A stretch of DNA of 64,000 bases from Ardenticatenaceae bacterium (GTDB lineage: Bacteria; Chloroflexota; Anaerolineae; Promineifilales; Promineifilaceae). The position numbers and the translations under genes were made by a program. The DNA lies in NCBI GenBank assembly GCA_020634215.1, contig JACKCD010000030.1, forward strand, positions 3,022 through 67,021, given 5' to 3'. The notes below the pieces were generated by a model that was not told the origin of the DNA, ran no database searches, and saw only the letters and a list, made by a program, of their open reading frames with translations. Position 1 is the stretch's first letter, and each line of letters begins with the position of its first letter. This document shows, piece after piece, positions 62,611 to 64,000 of this stretch.

Positions 62611-63885
62611 ATGATACGAATTGGCATTGTTGGCTGCGGCCGCATTTTGAACGCCCATTTGCATGGGTATCGGCAGTTGCGGGAGGCGGGGTATGACGGG
62701 TTTCGCATTACCGCCCTGTGTGCTCGTAATCCAGAGGATGCGTTGATGTTCCGTAAGCGGGGGGAGGGGCCGCCGCCGCGCCCGCCGGTGATGGATCCAG
62801 CAACGGGCGACCCGCTGGCTGCGCCCCACATTTATCTCGACGACTTTCAGCCCGATACCGACGTGGCCGTGTTTACCGATTACCGCGACATGATCGCCTC
62901 TGGGCTGGTTGATGCAGTTAATGACTACACCTCGGTCTTTATGCACCACCAGATTGGCGAGGCAGCGCTGGCGGCGGGGCTGCATTTGCTGGTGGAAAAG
63001 CCGCTGGCGGTGACGGTGCAGGCGGGGCAGCGGCTGGTTGAGTTGGCCGAGCAAAAAGGGCTGACGCTGGGGCTGTTTGAAAATGTGCGCCAAATGCTGC
63101 CGGTGCGGGTGGCACACTGGGTGCTGCGCCAAGGGCTGATTGGTGATTTGCAGTTGGCGATTATTGGCAGCTTGGGCGGGATTTGGTCGCCGACCAAGAT
63201 TGTGGCGGAAACGGCGTGGCGGCACGACAAGCTGCGGGCGGGGGGCGGCGGGGCGATTGATATTGGGGTTCACGCGATGCACTGGCTGCGCTATGTGTGT
63301 GGTGAGGTGGCAACGGTGTCGGCGACGGTGCGGACGCTGGAGCCGGAGCGTCATTTGTGGAATGAGGCGGGAGAGGTAACGGAAACGGCCGTTTCCACCG
63401 TAGATGACACCTATCTGGCAACGGTCACATTCGAAAACGGGGCGATTGGGCAGCTTATGTGGTCGTGGGGGCTGCACGGCGAGCCGATGGAACTGCCGGG
63501 TAGTCCCATTTTTTATGGGACGAAGGGGTGTTTGAAGGGGGGAGAGGTGATTGGGGATGATGGGCGGCGGGAAACGGCCGTTTCCCTCTTCCAACGCCAC
63601 GCCGACCAAGCCACCAAAGATGCTTTCTTCCCCCTTGGCTTCACCGACCCCTTTGCCATCCAGCAATATGATTGGCTGCAGGCCATTGAGCGCGGCGGCC
63701 AGCCCGAAACCGACGGCCGCGAAGGGGTGCGTGACCTCGCCGCTGCTTTCGCCATGATTGAATCCTCCCACCTCGGCCGCACCGTTACCCTGGATGAGGT
63801 GCTGAGTGGGGCGGTGGCTGGGTATCAGCAGGAGATTAATGATTATTATGGGATTGGGGGCCAGAGAATTAAAATGGGACGCTGA
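62611..63885 (+). CDS. Gfo/Idh/MocA-family oxidoreductase
   Basis: This 424-residue protein has a Rossmann opening IRIGIVGCGRILNAHLHGY, LLVEKPLAVT with the EKP motif, and IDIGVHAMHWLRYV in the substrate domain, typical of NAD(P)-dependent sugar or inositol dehydrogenases. A 30-residue insert rich in Pro and Arg (KRGEGPPPRPPVMDP) interrupts the usual Rossmann part. The substrate is unknown; the neighbours suggest an amino sugar or a derived acid. The strong AAGGAGG site and a second oxidoreductase-like gene downstream suggest they work together. Confidence 0.87.
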   Translation: MIRIGIVGCGRILNAHLHGYRQLREAGYDGFRITALCARNPEDALMFRKRGEGPPPRPPVMDPATGDPLAAPHIYLDDFQPDTDVAVFTDYRDMIASGLVDAVNDYTSVFMHHQIGEAALAAGLHLLVEKPLAVTVQAGQRLVELAEQKGLTLGLFENVRQMLPVRVAHWVLRQGLIGDLQLAIIGSLGGIWSPTKIVAETAWRHDKLRAGGGGAIDIGVHAMHWLRYVCGEVATVSATVRTLEPERHLWNEAGEVTETAVSTVDDTYLATVTFENGAIGQLMWSWGLHGEPMELPGSPIFYGTKGCLKGGEVIGDDGRRETAVSLFQRHADQATKDAFFPLGFTDPFAIQQYDWLQAIERGGQPETDGREGVRDLAAAFAMIESSHLGRTVTLDEVLSGAVAGYQQEINDYYGIGGQRIKMGR

Positions 63886-63950
63886 TTTACCTAATGAACC
63901 TGATTTTTCATTCTTTGTCAGGAAAATCAGGAGAATCTGCGTCCTGTTTT
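63871..63950. repeat. Intergenic hairpin, GGACGCAGATT family, copy 7
   Basis: AAAATGGGACGCTGATTTACC is followed by AGGAAAATCAGGAGAATCTGCGTCCTGTTTT. It begins inside the last codons of the oxidoreductase gene and ends 15 bases before the next ATG. Confidence 0.8.
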
Positions 63951-63965
63951 TGCAGGAGAAAAAAG

Positions 63966-64000
63966 ATGAAACGAATAGGCATTATTGGCGCGGGAGCCAT
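63966..64000 (+). CDS. Start of a Rossmann-fold protein (partial)
   Basis: Only MKRIGIIGAGA is visible before the window ends, with AGGAGA 6 bases upstream. The GxGxxG-type opening suggests another Gfo/Idh/MocA oxidoreductase, but other NAD(P)-binding families start the same way. Confidence 0.6.
   Translation, partial: MKRIGIIGAGA

Larger units (their letters stand above)
765..63582. repeat. Dispersed 10-bp palindrome AACGGCCGTT, about 80 copies
   Basis: Exact copies occur throughout, in genes on both strands, in spacers and in tRNA-Ser(GCT). Checked examples start at 765, 1150, 12224, 14680, 16669, 24167, 28604, 30623, 33332, 39084, 42311, 48761, 53159, 56498, 59655, 62339 and 63573. Near-copies differing by one base (for example GACGGCCGTT at 38962, 54033 and 56631) also occur. 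The AT-rich stretch 4800-9200 has none. The element resembles the highly iterated palindromes (HIP1) of cyanobacteria in behaviour but not in sequence. The count was made by eye and may be off by several. Confidence 0.9.

Noticed and set aside
765..63582. The palindrome as an inserted mobile element
   Set aside because: It has no flanking duplication, and the duplicated mfd tail shows it appearing by substitutions without a gap.
62371..63771. A 466-codon open frame on the minus strand
   Set aside because: It lies antisense to the phosphohexomutase and Gfo/Idh/MocA genes, has low-complexity Arg/Pro/His-rich content and no domain, and is a shadow of GC-rich coding DNA.

Overview
The window looks like a Chloroflexota chromosome segment, probably Anaerolineae or a related class. 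This is inferred from the mix of families, the lipoproteins with repeated EVTRVV linkers, the MoxR-DUF58-PDZ trio, the fused peptidoglycan-salvage enzymes and the many lineage-specific hypothetical proteins. No marker gene settles the taxon. Coding is dense. Most genes are fairly GC-rich, with two AT-rich foreign-looking islands (about 4.8-7.7 kb and 34.7-36.3 kb).

Layout. 0-1.4 kb: the end of an unidentified gene, a decayed VOC (glyoxalase-fold) gene, and a tRNA-Ser(TGA), tRNA-Ser(GCT), tRNA-Arg(ACG) cluster with a strong promoter and a terminator. 1.7-4.8 kb: MoxR ATPase, DUF58 protein and membrane PDZ protein. 4.9-7.7 kb: a STAND-type NTPase with a frameshifted TPR tail. 7.8-10 kb, minus strand: a broken miaB and a SAM methyltransferase. 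10.2-19 kb, minus strand: an operon of three paralogous membrane-anchored beta-propeller-like proteins with a response regulator-histidine kinase hybrid. 19.6-32.5 kb: nine co-directional genes, made up of six proteins that look like TULIP-type lipid-binding proteins by pattern, a trans-isoprenyl diphosphate synthase, a DNase I-like phosphoesterase and a 1376-residue beta-rich protein. 32.7-43.5 kb: orphan peptide-binding lipoprotein, a type II restriction-modification pair, pth, a VapBC-like pair with a deleted toxin, mfd, a duplicated mfd tail fused to an HNH remnant, a BrnT/BrnA-like pair and a transposase remnant. 43.9-64 kb: a peptidoglycan-salvage locus. It holds a ROK regulator, NamZ-type exo-N-acetylmuramidase, oligopeptide ABC importer, M81 (MlrC-like) peptidase, fused MurK-MurQ, GH20 hexosaminidase, uridine kinase-like protein, galactokinase, a fused nucleotidyltransferase-phosphohexomutase and Gfo/Idh/MocA oxidoreductases.

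How the last locus could work (inference): wall fragments enter through the Dpp-like importer. GH20 and NamZ, both without signal peptides, release GlcNAc and MurNAc inside the cell. The M81 enzyme may attack the D-amino-acid peptide. MurK phosphorylates the sugar and MurQ removes the lactyl ether to give GlcNAc-6-P. The fused mutase-uridylyltransferase could return sugar to UDP-GlcNAc.

Two genome-scale patterns stand out. First, the 10-bp palindrome AACGGCCGTT recurs roughly 80 times, and at most copies the local composition flips from G-rich on the 5' side to C-rich on the 3' side, whichever strand is coding. Second, many gene spacers are hairpins built from a short tandemly repeated word followed by its inverted copy; the words differ from spacer to spacer but the architecture is the same. 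One such spacer has become the in-frame linker of the MurK-MurQ fusion.

All family calls are from reading motifs by eye; no database search was run.
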